Shown: piece after piece, positions 16,651 to 26,082 of the stretch
Layout: every line of letters begins with the position of its first letter
Position numbering within the stretch: the first letter of the stretch is position 1
From: an uncultured Cohaesibacter sp.
Lineage (GTDB): Bacteria > Pseudomonadota > Alphaproteobacteria > Rhizobiales > Cohaesibacteraceae
DNA length: 64,000 nucleotides
Assembly (NCBI RefSeq): GCF_963662805.1
Contig: NZ_OY759857.1
Span: 186,001 to 250,000 of the forward strand
Direction of reading: 5' to 3'
Notes under the pieces: model-generated
What the model was told of the DNA's origin: nothing
Database searches by the model: none
Seen by the model: only the letters and a program-made list of their open reading frames with translations
Translations under genes and position numbers: made by a program

Positions 16651-18258
16651 ATGAGCATAGTGCACAGTGCGATCACGCCCGGCTCTCCCGAATTTTCGGA
16701 GAACCAACGGGCAATGGAAGCGCAGTATGATCGGGTGGCGACCGAAGCCGGGCGCATCATCAGGGGTGGCTCTGAAGCCTCCCGCCAACGCCACACATCG
16801 CGCGGCAAGCTGCTGCCCAGAGACAGGATTGCGGGTTTGCTCGATCCCGGGTCCCCTTTTCTCGAAGTGGGTCTGTTTGCCGCCTCTGGTCTCTACAATG
16901 ACGAGATCCCGGCGGCGGGTGCCATTGCCGGGATCGGCAGGGTCGAAGGGCGGGACTGCATGATCCTCTGCAATGATGCCACCGTGAAGGGCGGCACCTA
17001 TTTCCCGATGACCGTCAAGAAGCATCTTCGGGCGCAGGAAATTGCCGAGGAGAACGGGCTGCCCTGCATCTATCTGGTGGATTCGGGTGGGGCCAATCTC
17101 AACAATCAGGATGAGGTCTTCCCCGACCGCGATCACTTCGGCCGCATCTTCTACAATCAGGCCCGCATGAGCGCCAAGGGGATCTGCCAGATCGCCGTGG
17201 TCATGGGGTCGTGTACGGCTGGCGGGGCCTATGTGCCCGCCATGAGCGACCAGACCATTATCGTCCGCGAGCAGGGGACCATCTTCCTTGCCGGTCCGCC
17301 GTTGGTGAAGGTGGCAACGGGCGAGGAGATCGACGCCGAAACCCTCGGAGGCGGCGACACCCATACCCGCCTTTCAGGCGTTGCGGACTATCTCGCCGAT
17401 GACGATCATCATGCGCTCGCTCTTGCCCGCGAGATCGTGCGCCATCTGGGGCCTGCGCCCCGACCCAACATCGATCTCATTGAGCCAAAGGCTCCGCTCT
17501 ATCCGATCGATGAGGTGATGGGCATCGTCCCGGCCAACGACAAGACGCCTTATGACGTGCGCGAGATCATCGCCCGGCTGGTGGATGGTTCGGACTTTGC
17601 CGAGTTCAAGCCACGCTATGGCACAACGCTGGTCACCGGCTTTGCCCATATCGACGGCGTACCCATCGGCATTCTTGCCAACAATGGTGTGCTCTTCTCG
17701 GAAAGCTCACTGAAGGGGGCGCATTTCATTGAGCTTTGTTGCCAGCGCAAAATCCCGATCCTGTTCTTGCAGAACATCACCGGCTTCATGGTCGGTTCAA
17801 AATATGAGGCAGGTGGCATCGCCAAGGACGGCGCCAAGCTGGTCACCGCCGTTTCCACCGCTTCGGTGCCGAAGATCACCGTGATCATTGGGGGCTCCTA
17901 TGGCGCGGGCAACTATGGCATGTGCGGCCGCGCCTTCGGGCCACGCTTCGTCTGGATGTGGCCCAATGCCCGCATTTCAGTGATGGGCGGCGCACAGGCG
18001 GCAGGGGTGCTCGCCGATGTCCGCCGCGCAGGCATCGAAGCCAAAGGCGGGAGCTGGTCTGAGGACGAGGAAGCGGAGTTCAAGCGCCCCACCATCGAGA
18101 TGTTCGAGCGCCAGTCCCAGCCTCTTTATGCTTCGGCCCGACTTTGGGACGACGGGATCATCGATCCACGCAAGACCCGGGATGTGGTGGCCCTGTCGTT
18201 GCGCGCTGCGCTGAACGCCCCAGTGGAAGAAACCAAGTTTGGCCTGTTCAGGATGTAA
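16651..18258 (+). CDS. liuB: Methylcrotonoyl-CoA carboxylase, carboxyltransferase (beta) subunit
   Basis: This 535-residue carboxyltransferase moves CO2 from carboxybiotin to 3-methylcrotonyl-CoA, giving 3-methylglutaconyl-CoA. It shows the two crotonase-like domains with the glycine-rich oxyanion segments (MGSCTAGGAYVPAMSD near residue 190; IGGSYGAGNYGMCGRAF near residue 420) and the long-form N-terminus with HTSRGKLLPRDRI. Length matches methylcrotonyl-CoA carboxylase beta subunits. ATG 16651 follows a GGAG; a GTG at 16627 would add eight residues. It overlaps the alpha subunit gene by 1 bp and is followed by HMG-CoA lyase and hydratase, which fixes the assignment over propionyl- or geranyl-CoA carboxylase. 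Confidence 0.87.
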   Translation: MSIVHSAITPGSPEFSENQRAMEAQYDRVATEAGRIIRGGSEASRQRHTSRGKLLPRDRIAGLLDPGSPFLEVGLFAASGLYNDEIPAAGAIAGIGRVEGRDCMILCNDATVKGGTYFPMTVKKHLRAQEIAEENGLPCIYLVDSGGANLNNQDEVFPDRDHFGRIFYNQARMSAKGICQIAVVMGSCTAGGAYVPAMSDQTIIVREQGTIFLAGPPLVKVATGEEIDAETLGGGDTHTRLSGVADYLADDDHHALALAREIVRHLGPAPRPNIDLIEPKAPLYPIDEVMGIVPANDKTPYDVREIIARLVDGSDFAEFKPRYGTTLVTGFAHIDGVPIGILANNGVLFSESSLKGAHFIELCCQRKIPILFLQNITGFMVGSKYEAGGIAKDGAKLVTAVSTASVPKITVIIGGSYGAGNYGMCGRAFGPRFVWMWPNARISVMGGAQAAGVLADVRRAGIEAKGGSWSEDEEAEFKRPTIEMFERQSQPLYASARLWDDGIIDPRKTRDVVALSLRAALNAPVEETKFGLFRM

Positions 18259-20258
18259 TGATGATGAAGCCTTTTGACAAAATACTCATTGCCAATCGTG
18301 GCGAAATTGCCTGCCGGATCATCGAAACGGCGTCCCGTCTCGGTGTGCACACCGTTGCGGTCTATTCCGATGCGGATGCCACCTCGCGACATGTCGCCAT
18401 GGCGGATGAGGCCATCCATATTGGCGGGTCTGCTCCAACCGAGAGCTATCTGCGGGCTGATGTCATCATCGCAGCAGCCCGGACGACCGGAGCCGAGGCC
18501 ATTCACCCCGGTTATGGTTTTCTGTCCGAAAATCCCGATTTTGTCGAGGCGGTTGAAGCGGCAGGGCTGATCTTTATCGGTCCGTCGGCCAAGGCGATCC
18601 GCGCCATGGGTCTGAAGGATGAGGCCAAGGATTTGATGGATCGGGCGGGTGTTCCTGTTGTTCCCGGCTATCAGGGCAGCAATCAGGATGCGGCCTTTCT
18701 GGCTGAGCGAGCGAACGAGGTCGGCTATCCGGTGCTGATCAAGGCCCGCGCAGGCGGTGGCGGCAAAGGCATGCGCAAGGTTGAGCATGCCGCCGATTTC
18801 GTCGACGCCCTTTCCTCGGCCAAGCGAGAGGCAAAGTCAGCCTTCGGCGACGACCGCGTGCTGATCGAGAAATTCATATCCTCACCTCGTCATATCGAGG
18901 TTCAGGTTTTCGGCGACAGCCATGGCAATGTGGTGCATCTGTTCGAGCGCGACTGTTCCCTGCAGCGACGGCACCAGAAGGTCATAGAGGAAGCCCCCGC
19001 GCCGGGGATGACGCCAGCGGTGCGCGAGGCATTGACCGGAGCCGCCGTCACCGCAGCCAAGGCCATCGGCTATTGCGGCGCGGGGACCATCGAATTCATC
19101 GTCGATGGGTCGGGTCCCTTGAGGCCAGACGGCTTCTGGTTCATGGAAATGAACACCCGCCTGCAGGTTGAGCATCCGGTTACCGAGGCCATCACGGGGC
19201 TTGATCTGGTCGAATGGCAGTTGCGCGTGGCAGCCGGTGAGCCCCTGCCGCTGAGGCAGAATGCCATCACCATGACCGGCCATGCCTTCGAGGCGCGACT
19301 CTATGCAGAAGATCCCGCACATGAGTTTCTGCCCGCGACTGGCACCCTCCATTACCTAAGATTTGCCAAAGGGGCCCGTTGTGATACGGGGGTGCGGAGC
19401 GGCGATGAGATTTCGCCCTGGTATGACCCGATGATTGCCAAGGTCATTACCCACGGTGCCTGCCGGGCCGAAGCTCTCGCCGACTTGCTGAGCGCCCTTG
19501 AGAACACGCACGTTGCGGGCACGAAGACGAATGCCAGCTTTCTGGCCGCTCTCGCGGCTCACGGTGCGTTCAACGAGGAGCGGTTCGACACCGGCCTGAT
19601 TGATCGGGACATTGAGGCGCTTGTGACCACACCCCCGGTCAGCGAACGACATCTTGCCTTTGCGATGCTCGCTGCCCTTGATATCCGGCCCCATCCTCCG
19701 CTTGCGGCCCATCGCGGCTGGCGGCTCTGGGGTGAAGTCACCTCGTCCGTGTGCCTGAGCGTCGGGGACGACAAGGTGGAGCGAACGCTCGTCTATCATG
19801 AGGATAATGCTCTGACCCTCAGAGGAGGGGAGGAGCCGTTGACGCTTCGCGAGCTGGAAAGACAGGGGCACCGGTGGTCGGCAAGAATTGGTGCTACGAA
19901 CCGCCGGGTTGTGGCGGATGTGATTTCAGCCGATCTGGGGGATCGCCGTTTGATATCGGTCCTTTTCGACGGTATCAGCCATGATCTGCTCCTTCCCGAT
20001 CCGCGGTCTGGCAGCAAGGCCTTTGCCGACAACAGCAACGCCGTCATCGCCCCGATGACCGGGATTGTGATCGAGCTCTCCGTTGCGCCCGGTGATAGCG
20101 TGCGTCAGGGCGACAACCTCGGCATCATGGAAGCCATGAAGATGGAAACCAGCTTCACCGCCCCGCGCGATGGGGTCATTGCTTCGGTCGCCTGCTCTGT
20201 GGGCTCAGCCGTTGAGGGGGGCTCGGTTCTGGTCTCCTTCGTGGAGGCGGCAGGATGA
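18258..20258 (+). CDS. liuD: Methylcrotonoyl-CoA carboxylase, biotin carboxylase/carrier (alpha) subunit
   Basis: A 666-residue biotin-dependent subunit. Residues 1-450 are a biotin carboxylase: ANRGEIACRI at the N-terminus, the glycine-rich ATP loop ARAGGGGKGMR near residue 163, and EMNTRLQVEHPVTE near residue 296. The C-terminal 75 residues are a biotin carrier domain with EAMKM, the lysine near residue 628 being the biotin site. Three consecutive ATG codons (18258, 18261, 18264) could each start the protein; the first overlaps the beta-subunit stop (TAATG). The stop overlaps the next start by 4 bp. Confidence 0.88.
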   Translation: MMMKPFDKILIANRGEIACRIIETASRLGVHTVAVYSDADATSRHVAMADEAIHIGGSAPTESYLRADVIIAAARTTGAEAIHPGYGFLSENPDFVEAVEAAGLIFIGPSAKAIRAMGLKDEAKDLMDRAGVPVVPGYQGSNQDAAFLAERANEVGYPVLIKARAGGGGKGMRKVEHAADFVDALSSAKREAKSAFGDDRVLIEKFISSPRHIEVQVFGDSHGNVVHLFERDCSLQRRHQKVIEEAPAPGMTPAVREALTGAAVTAAKAIGYCGAGTIEFIVDGSGPLRPDGFWFMEMNTRLQVEHPVTEAITGLDLVEWQLRVAAGEPLPLRQNAITMTGHAFEARLYAEDPAHEFLPATGTLHYLRFAKGARCDTGVRSGDEISPWYDPMIAKVITHGACRAEALADLLSALENTHVAGTKTNASFLAALAAHGAFNEERFDTGLIDRDIEALVTTPPVSERHLAFAMLAALDIRPHPPLAAHRGWRLWGEVTSSVCLSVGDDKVERTLVYHEDNALTLRGGEEPLTLRELERQGHRWSARIGATNRRVVADVISADLGDRRLISVLFDGISHDLLLPDPRSGSKAFADNSNAVIAPMTGIVIELSVAPGDSVRQGDNLGIMEAMKMETSFTAPRDGVIASVACSVGSAVEGGSVLVSFVEAAG

Positions 20259-21136
20259 GGCCAAGCGTTTGCATCTATGAGGTTGGCCCGAGGGACGGCT
20301 TGCAGAATGAAAAGGCGATCATTCCCACCAAAGATAAGATCGCACTGATCGATAACTTGTCGGGCGCCGGATTTCGCAAGATCGAGGCGACCAGCTTCGT
20401 CTCGCCCAAATGGGTGCCGCAGCTCGCCGATGCCGCCGAGGTGATGGCGGGGATCAGACGCGAGCCGGGTATCGACTACAGCGTTCTGACGCCCAACCTC
20501 AAAGGAGCGGAATTGGCGCTTGCTGCCGGAGCGGACGAGTTTGCCATTTTCACGTCCGCGTCCGAGGGCTTTTGCCAGAAGAATATCAATTGCTCGATTG
20601 CCGAGAGCCTTGCCCGCTTCGAGCCGGTAATGGAACTGGCAGCAAAGGCGGGCATTCCGGTGCGCGGCTATGTCTCTTGCATGGTCGTCTGTCCCTATGA
20701 CGGGCCGGTCGAACCCGATGCGGTCGCCCGTGTGACGCAATCTCTGATCGACTTGGGGTGCCACGAAGTCTCGTTGGGCGATACAATCGGTGCTGGAACG
20801 CCACAAAGCGTCAGTCGGGCGCTTGATGCTGTGCTCAGAGACGTGCCGGCAGATCGTCTCGCCGGGCATTTTCACGACACCAACGACAACGCCCTTGGCA
20901 ACGTGAAGGCCGCTCTGGCGTTGGGTCTGCGCACCTTCGATAGCGCTGTCGGTGGGCTTGGCGGCTGCCCCTATGCTCCCGGCGCAAAGGGCAATGTCTC
21001 GACCAGCGCCCTAGTCGCCATGCTCGAGAGCGAAGGCTTCGATACCGGAATTGATCAGAGTGTGCTGGCAAGAGCGGAGCAGCATCTGGGCCATGTTAGG
21101 CGCGATGAACAAAAGACAAAGGAAGTGACAGTATGA
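20255..21136 (+). CDS. liuE: Hydroxymethylglutaryl-CoA lyase
   Basis: This 293-residue TIM-barrel enzyme cleaves HMG-CoA to acetoacetate and acetyl-CoA. It has the N-terminal catalytic GPRDGLQNE, the metal-binding HFHDTNDNALGN near residue 205, and the signature GLGGCPYAPGAKGN with its active-site cysteine near residue 233. Start and stop overlap both neighbours by 4 bp (ATGA), so it is translationally coupled. It is the last committed step of the leucine/3-methylcrotonate route encoded here. Confidence 0.92.
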   Translation: MRPSVCIYEVGPRDGLQNEKAIIPTKDKIALIDNLSGAGFRKIEATSFVSPKWVPQLADAAEVMAGIRREPGIDYSVLTPNLKGAELALAAGADEFAIFTSASEGFCQKNINCSIAESLARFEPVMELAAKAGIPVRGYVSCMVVCPYDGPVEPDAVARVTQSLIDLGCHEVSLGDTIGAGTPQSVSRALDAVLRDVPADRLAGHFHDTNDNALGNVKAALALGLRTFDSAVGGLGGCPYAPGAKGNVSTSALVAMLESEGFDTGIDQSVLARAEQHLGHVRRDEQKTKEVTV

Positions 21137-21918
21137 CGTTTGAGACCATCAGGATAGACAGACAACCGAACGGGACTGCGACCGTCACTCTGGCACGGCC
21201 TGACAAGCACAATGCCATGAACGAGATCATGATCGCCGAGTTGGCAGAAGCGGCCGGACAGCTCACTGAGGACAGTTCTGTCCGGGTGATCATTCTGGCC
21301 GGGGAAGGCAAGAGCTTCTGTGCTGGTGGCGATCTTGGCTGGATGAAGCGGCAGATGGAGAATGATCGGCAAGAAAAGATGAGAGAAGCAGGCGCGCTTG
21401 CTTCCATGCTCAATGCCTGGAACGGCCTGCTCAAGCCTGTCATCGGCAAAGTGCATGGAGCAGCTTATGGCGGTGGACTTGGACTGGTTGCTGTCTGTGA
21501 CGTGGTGGTCGCGGCAGAGGATTGCCGGTTTGCGCTAACCGAGACGCGGCTCGGTCTTATCCCTGCCACCATTGGCCCCTTTGTCGTCTCGCGCATGGGC
21601 GAAGCCTTCGCCCGGCAGGTCTTTTTCAACGCTCGCCCATTTGATGCAGCGTTCCTCATGCGGGCCGGTCTCGTTTCGCTCATCTGCAAGACGGAGGAAC
21701 TGGACGAAACCGTCAGCGAGGAAGCGGCTTTCTTTCTCGATTGTGCGCCGGGAGCAATTGCCGACGCCAAGAGCCTGTGCCGTGCCTTGGCAGGGTGCAA
21801 GCCGCAAGAGATGGCAAACTTCACCGCTGGTGCACTCGCAGACCGCTGGGAAACGGACGAGGCACAAGAGGGCATCGCAGCCTTTTTTGCCAAGTCTCTT
21901 CCTTCTTGGCGACGCTGA
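21133..21918 (+). CDS. liuC: Methylglutaconyl-CoA hydratase (crotonase family)
   Basis: A 261-residue crotonase-fold hydratase, expected to convert 3-methylglutaconyl-CoA to HMG-CoA. The first oxyanion segment is GEGKSFCAGGDLGWM near residue 56, the second is GAAYGGGLGLV near residue 110, and the following ETRLGLIPATIGPFV block is typical of the AUH/LiuC subgroup. It lies last in the operon and only 16 bp from the convergent moaA gene; I see no terminator hairpin in that short gap. Confidence 0.85.
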   Translation: MTFETIRIDRQPNGTATVTLARPDKHNAMNEIMIAELAEAAGQLTEDSSVRVIILAGEGKSFCAGGDLGWMKRQMENDRQEKMREAGALASMLNAWNGLLKPVIGKVHGAAYGGGLGLVAVCDVVVAAEDCRFALTETRLGLIPATIGPFVVSRMGEAFARQVFFNARPFDAAFLMRAGLVSLICKTEELDETVSEEAAFFLDCAPGAIADAKSLCRALAGCKPQEMANFTAGALADRWETDEAQEGIAAFFAKSLPSWRR

Positions 21919-21934
21919 GAGGATCGGGGCAGTT

Positions 21935-22915
21935 TTACCCGCCGGTCGCTGCCATCGGACGCTCGATGGCCTCAGCCGTACCAAGAAAATCGTGTTTCCA
22001 AGGCTTCAGGGTGAGGGCCTCAAGGATTAGTGCTTTGAGCCCGTCATCTGAAATGCCCTGTCTCAGATGCGGGCGCAAAGGCATCGAATGGCTGTTGCCA
22101 AGGCAGAGATGCAGCGTGCCGTCAGGTCCAAGGCGGACCCGGTTGCAGCTTTCGCAAAAGTGCCGCGAGAGGGGCGTGATGAAACCGAGGCAGCCCTCGC
22201 TGCCTCTGACACGCAGATAACGCGCCGGACCACCACCCGGCACGACACCTGGCAGGAGATCGAAGCTCTTTTCGAGCAAGTCGCGAACCACATCCAGCGA
22301 GAGATAGCGCTGGCTCGCTGCTTTGCCACCTTCGCCCATCGGCATGGTTTCAATGAAGCGCAGCGTGTAGCCATTGGCGAGTGAGAAGCGAGCCATGTCG
22401 ACGACCTCATGGTCGTTGATGCCCTTCATCACCAGCATGTTGATCTTGATGGGGCGAAAGCCGGTCGTCTGCGCCAAAGAGAGACCGTCAAGCACGCTCT
22501 GCAGCGAGCTTCCGCCAGTGATACGTGCGAAATTGGCCGCGTCGAGGCTGTCGAGACTGATGTTGAGCCGAGTCACACCGGCTTCAAACAAGGCGGGAGC
22601 AAAACGGGAGAGGAGAGCACCGTTGGTGCTGAGCGAGAGATCCGTGATGCCGTCAAGCGCCGCCAGTCGGGCCGCGATCTCGGCCACGCCCTTGCGAGCG
22701 AGCGGTTCGCCCCCAGTGAGGCGGATGCGGGAGACCCCAAGTGCAGCAAAGGCCGCCATCACCCGCTCGATCTCGTCAAAGTTGAGCCAGTGATCTTTCG
22801 GCAGGAAGTGGTGCGATCCCTCCGGCAGACAATAAAAGCATCGCATGTTACATCGGTCGGTCAGCGACAGGCGCACATAATCGATGGAGCGGCCATGGGG
22901 ATCGATGCAGGACAT
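21935..22915 (-). CDS. moaA: GTP 3',8-cyclase MoaA
   Basis: A 326-residue radical-SAM enzyme that starts molybdenum cofactor synthesis by rearranging GTP. The N-terminal 4Fe-4S cluster ligands C22, C26 and C29 (CNMRCFYC) and the C-terminal cluster ligands C254, C257 and C271 are all present, as are the GGEPL motif and the terminal Gly-Gly tail needed for activation. It lies 84 bp behind ttrA on the same strand. Being alone, without moaC/mog genes, it may be a dedicated extra copy that raises cofactor supply for tetrathionate reductase. Confidence 0.93.
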   Translation of the reverse strand: MSCIDPHGRSIDYVRLSLTDRCNMRCFYCLPEGSHHFLPKDHWLNFDEIERVMAAFAALGVSRIRLTGGEPLARKGVAEIAARLAALDGITDLSLSTNGALLSRFAPALFEAGVTRLNISLDSLDAANFARITGGSSLQSVLDGLSLAQTTGFRPIKINMLVMKGINDHEVVDMARFSLANGYTLRFIETMPMGEGGKAASQRYLSLDVVRDLLEKSFDLLPGVVPGGGPARYLRVRGSEGCLGFITPLSRHFCESCNRVRLGPDGTLHLCLGNSHSMPLRPHLRQGISDDGLKALILEALTLKPWKHDFLGTAEAIERPMAATGG

Positions 22916-22999
22916 GGATTGTTTCCTTGAAGGATTGACCTTGAAGAAAGGGAACCCCGGTCCCTTGCGAGATCGAGGTTCGTTTGCGCGGTTTGCGTC

Positions 23000-25900
23000 T
23001 TAGGAGAGACGTTCCAGTTTGGCAGGCAGAGCCTGACGAACTGCAGCCCCGGAGATCGGGTCGACCCAGACCCCGGGCTTGTCGCGTGTCGGGTCCATCA
23101 GACCCAGATCATTCTGCAACACTCCGGCCGCAAGGCGCGGATCGGAGGGCAGGGTGTGCTCATCGATGGTGATGTCGCTGCCGCCGAAGCCGCGATGGCC
23201 AAAGCCATGCTCGATGGCGACGGTGTGACCGGCCACCCCTTCGCGAACGACGGCAACACTCTCAAGGCTGCCACCCGGTGTGGTCAGGCGAACCCGGTCA
23301 CCGGTTTCGATGCCGAGGGCCTGGGCCAGATCACGGCCCACATTGACCGGATTACTGGAGGTGATCCTCAAGAGCGACTTGGCCCCGACCGAGTATGAGT
23401 TCTGCAACGGCGACTTGAAGCTGATGACCTTCACAGGCCATTCGCTCGCCGGATAGAGATCAGCGACCCTCCGGCCATCGGCAAACTCCGCCTCGCGCCA
23501 TGTCGGCACGCCCGGAGAGCGTTTGCCCGTCATGGCGTTGCGGGCACTGCCGACGCCCTCGTTGTAGACCTGCATCGGCTGCTTGAAGGGATGGCTCCCC
23601 TTGTCGCCCTTGTAGCTCAGATCCTTGTTCTCATAGCGTCCGCCCTTGGCGTAGATTGCCGCTGCCTTGCGCCATTCGTCGGGCTTGAGTACATCTTCCA
23701 GCTGGGCCCGGATGCGGGAGACGCCCGTAACCTCAAGATCTTCATCGTTCGCATCCGCAACGCTTGATCCGCCAACGGTGGCAACGTTCACCGCACCGCG
23801 CAGATAGAAATCCTCCGGCCGGTTGAGCGGATGCATGGTGCCATCTTTATCGGGGATGGCCTCATCGCCAAATCCGGGCAGGCCCATGCGCTTGGCAGTG
23901 GCGATCAGGAACATGTCGACATCAATCGGCACGCCATCCGCAGTCTTTTCGACCTTGGGCTCCACCACCGGCCAGCGGGCCGTGGTGACCTTGGTCGGCA
24001 CGCCGTTCCAGGGTTTGACGAAGCCCCAGCTTTCATACATCACCGTATCCGGCACGATGTAGTCGGCAAGGGCCGAGCTTTCGTTGATGAAAGGATCGAT
24101 GGAGACGAACAGCGGCACCACCTTGGGATCTTTCAATTTCGGCACGAGATGCTCGATGCCGGCAATGCCATAGACCGGGTTGGCGTTGCGCAGGATCAGC
24201 GCCTCGATGTTGTAGGGGTAACCATTGACCATCGAGGAGAACCATTCGGTCGCCAGCCCCGGTGCATTGGGATACCATGGACCATCGGCAGGGAAGGGCT
24301 TGCCAGCCGCTTTCTTGGCCTTGAACTCGCTGGTCTTCTCGTAAGGCACGTTGCGCCCCAAGGGCAGCCCCTTGGGTTTGACGGCGCCCTTCACTTTGCT
24401 TAGGTCATAGGCTGGGCCATTGGTATCCGGATACCAGCCTCCGAGCATCAGAGTGCCGCCTTTCCAGTTGAGGTTGCCGATGAGCGTGTTGAGCATCATC
24501 AGGGCGAAGGCATTGTAGAAGCCCGAGCCGCTCATCATGCCGCCGTGACTGTTCACCGCTGCTTTTCGGCCATGGCTGGTGAACTTGTCGGCGAGATCGG
24601 TGATGGAGGCGACGGGAATGCCGCAGGCCGAGGAATAGTCCTCAAGAGAGCGACCCATGGCCTCCTCACGCAGCAGGGTGAGTGAGGTTTTCACCGCAAT
24701 CGGGCCATCCTTGCCGTCGACCGTGCCATCAAAAAACAGCGGCGCTTCGCTCGAGCCAACGGGCATCGGCCCGGTATCCGAGGCCACCATATAGGCATCG
24801 GCGTCCGAATAGGCATCGCCCTCGAATTCCAGCCCCATGTCGGAGGCACGCAGCAGCTTGCCCATGCGAGGGTGGCCCTCGTCGGTGATCACCAGATGGG
24901 TCGCGTTGGTCCAGTTGGCTTCGCCTGCAGCATCGGCTGCCTCCTTGGATGGTTGGGCGAGGTAGCCCGCATTGATGCGGTCATTCTCGAACATCCAGCG
25001 GATCATTGCCATGGCGAGAGCCCCGTCGGTGCCGGGAATGATCGGCAGCCAACGGGACCGGTCGCCAGCCGGCCCGCTCTGGGCATGGTTGAGGACCGGA
25101 TCAACCAGCACACAATCGAGCTTGCCACCACTGCGGGCCTCGGCGACGAGTGCGCCAATGCGTTTGAACGGATTGCCAGCGTTGCCCGGTGCGGTGCCGA
25201 TGAAGATGATGAACTCGGCTTCCTCGAAGTCGGGTTTGGCGTGGGGCATGCCTTTGACATCGCCAAACATCGCGCCTGAGCCAGAGCGGTAGGAGCCACC
25301 GCAATAGGAGCCGTGGCGGGCATAGTTGGTCGAGCCATAGCCTTGCTTGAGCCACCTCAGGTTCATGTTGTCGCGGCCATCATTGACCGAGCTGAGCATG
25401 ACCACGCCATTTGCACGCGGGCCCATTTCGGGCGCATCGGCCCGGATTGGTGTTTCGAGATCGCGGATTTCTCTGAGGCCCGCAACCTGTCCTTCGCCGA
25501 ACAGGTCGCCACCTTCGACGACTTCCTCGACCAATTGCTCAAAGCTGATGGTCTCCCATTTGCCCGAGCCACGAGGTCCAACGCGTTTGAGCGGTTTCAG
25601 AACCCGGCGTGGATTGTCGAGCTGTTCGAGCACCGCATTGCCGCGACCGCAGGCGGTGGAGCGGCGGAGCTGGCCATCATTCGCCCCGGCATGAGCCATG
25701 GCGACGAGGCTATCCTTGACCGGGGTCTCATAGGGCAGGAACTCGGTGGTGCTGAGCGGGTTATAGGGGTTGCCCGAGACGCGTAGGACCTTGTTGGCTT
25801 TCTTGTCGACGCGGACCCGGACCCCACACATGGTGGTGCAGCCGATGCACATGGCGTAGCTGACCGCCTGATCGGGGTTGAGTTCGATATCACCATTGGC

Positions 25901-26071
25901 GGCGACGGTATATTCGGGGGCGGGAGCATTGCCCGTCACGTTCTTGCGTGGGACAGTACCAGACCATTTGCCTTTGACAAGTTTCTGGGCCGGTTCTGCA
26001 TATCCCGCGGCGAAGGCGCCCAGAGCTCCGATGGCGGCAGCGCCCTTGAGTATGTTGCGGCGTGTTGACAT
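23000..26071 (-). CDS. ttrA: Tetrathionate reductase, molybdopterin catalytic subunit
   Basis: This 1023-residue periplasmic enzyme reduces tetrathionate to thiosulfate. The N-terminus carries a Tat signal (STRRNILKG) for export of the folded, cofactor-loaded protein. A 4Fe-4S motif CIGCTTMCGVRVRV begins near residue 75, and RHGSYCGGSYRSG near residue 250 supplies the probable Mo-binding cysteine. Length fits TtrA rather than the shorter polysulfide or thiosulfate reductases. The start lies 12 bp behind ttrC. The order ttrB-ttrC-ttrA and the adjacent ttrSR support the assignment. Confidence 0.88.
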   Translation of the reverse strand: MSTRRNILKGAAAIGALGAFAAGYAEPAQKLVKGKWSGTVPRKNVTGNAPAPEYTVAANGDIELNPDQAVSYAMCIGCTTMCGVRVRVDKKANKVLRVSGNPYNPLSTTEFLPYETPVKDSLVAMAHAGANDGQLRRSTACGRGNAVLEQLDNPRRVLKPLKRVGPRGSGKWETISFEQLVEEVVEGGDLFGEGQVAGLREIRDLETPIRADAPEMGPRANGVVMLSSVNDGRDNMNLRWLKQGYGSTNYARHGSYCGGSYRSGSGAMFGDVKGMPHAKPDFEEAEFIIFIGTAPGNAGNPFKRIGALVAEARSGGKLDCVLVDPVLNHAQSGPAGDRSRWLPIIPGTDGALAMAMIRWMFENDRINAGYLAQPSKEAADAAGEANWTNATHLVITDEGHPRMGKLLRASDMGLEFEGDAYSDADAYMVASDTGPMPVGSSEAPLFFDGTVDGKDGPIAVKTSLTLLREEAMGRSLEDYSSACGIPVASITDLADKFTSHGRKAAVNSHGGMMSGSGFYNAFALMMLNTLIGNLNWKGGTLMLGGWYPDTNGPAYDLSKVKGAVKPKGLPLGRNVPYEKTSEFKAKKAAGKPFPADGPWYPNAPGLATEWFSSMVNGYPYNIEALILRNANPVYGIAGIEHLVPKLKDPKVVPLFVSIDPFINESSALADYIVPDTVMYESWGFVKPWNGVPTKVTTARWPVVEPKVEKTADGVPIDVDMFLIATAKRMGLPGFGDEAIPDKDGTMHPLNRPEDFYLRGAVNVATVGGSSVADANDEDLEVTGVSRIRAQLEDVLKPDEWRKAAAIYAKGGRYENKDLSYKGDKGSHPFKQPMQVYNEGVGSARNAMTGKRSPGVPTWREAEFADGRRVADLYPASEWPVKVISFKSPLQNSYSVGAKSLLRITSSNPVNVGRDLAQALGIETGDRVRLTTPGGSLESVAVVREGVAGHTVAIEHGFGHRGFGGSDITIDEHTLPSDPRLAAGVLQNDLGLMDPTRDKPGVWVDPISGAAVRQALPAKLERLS

Positions 26072-26082
26072 GGGGTCTCTCC

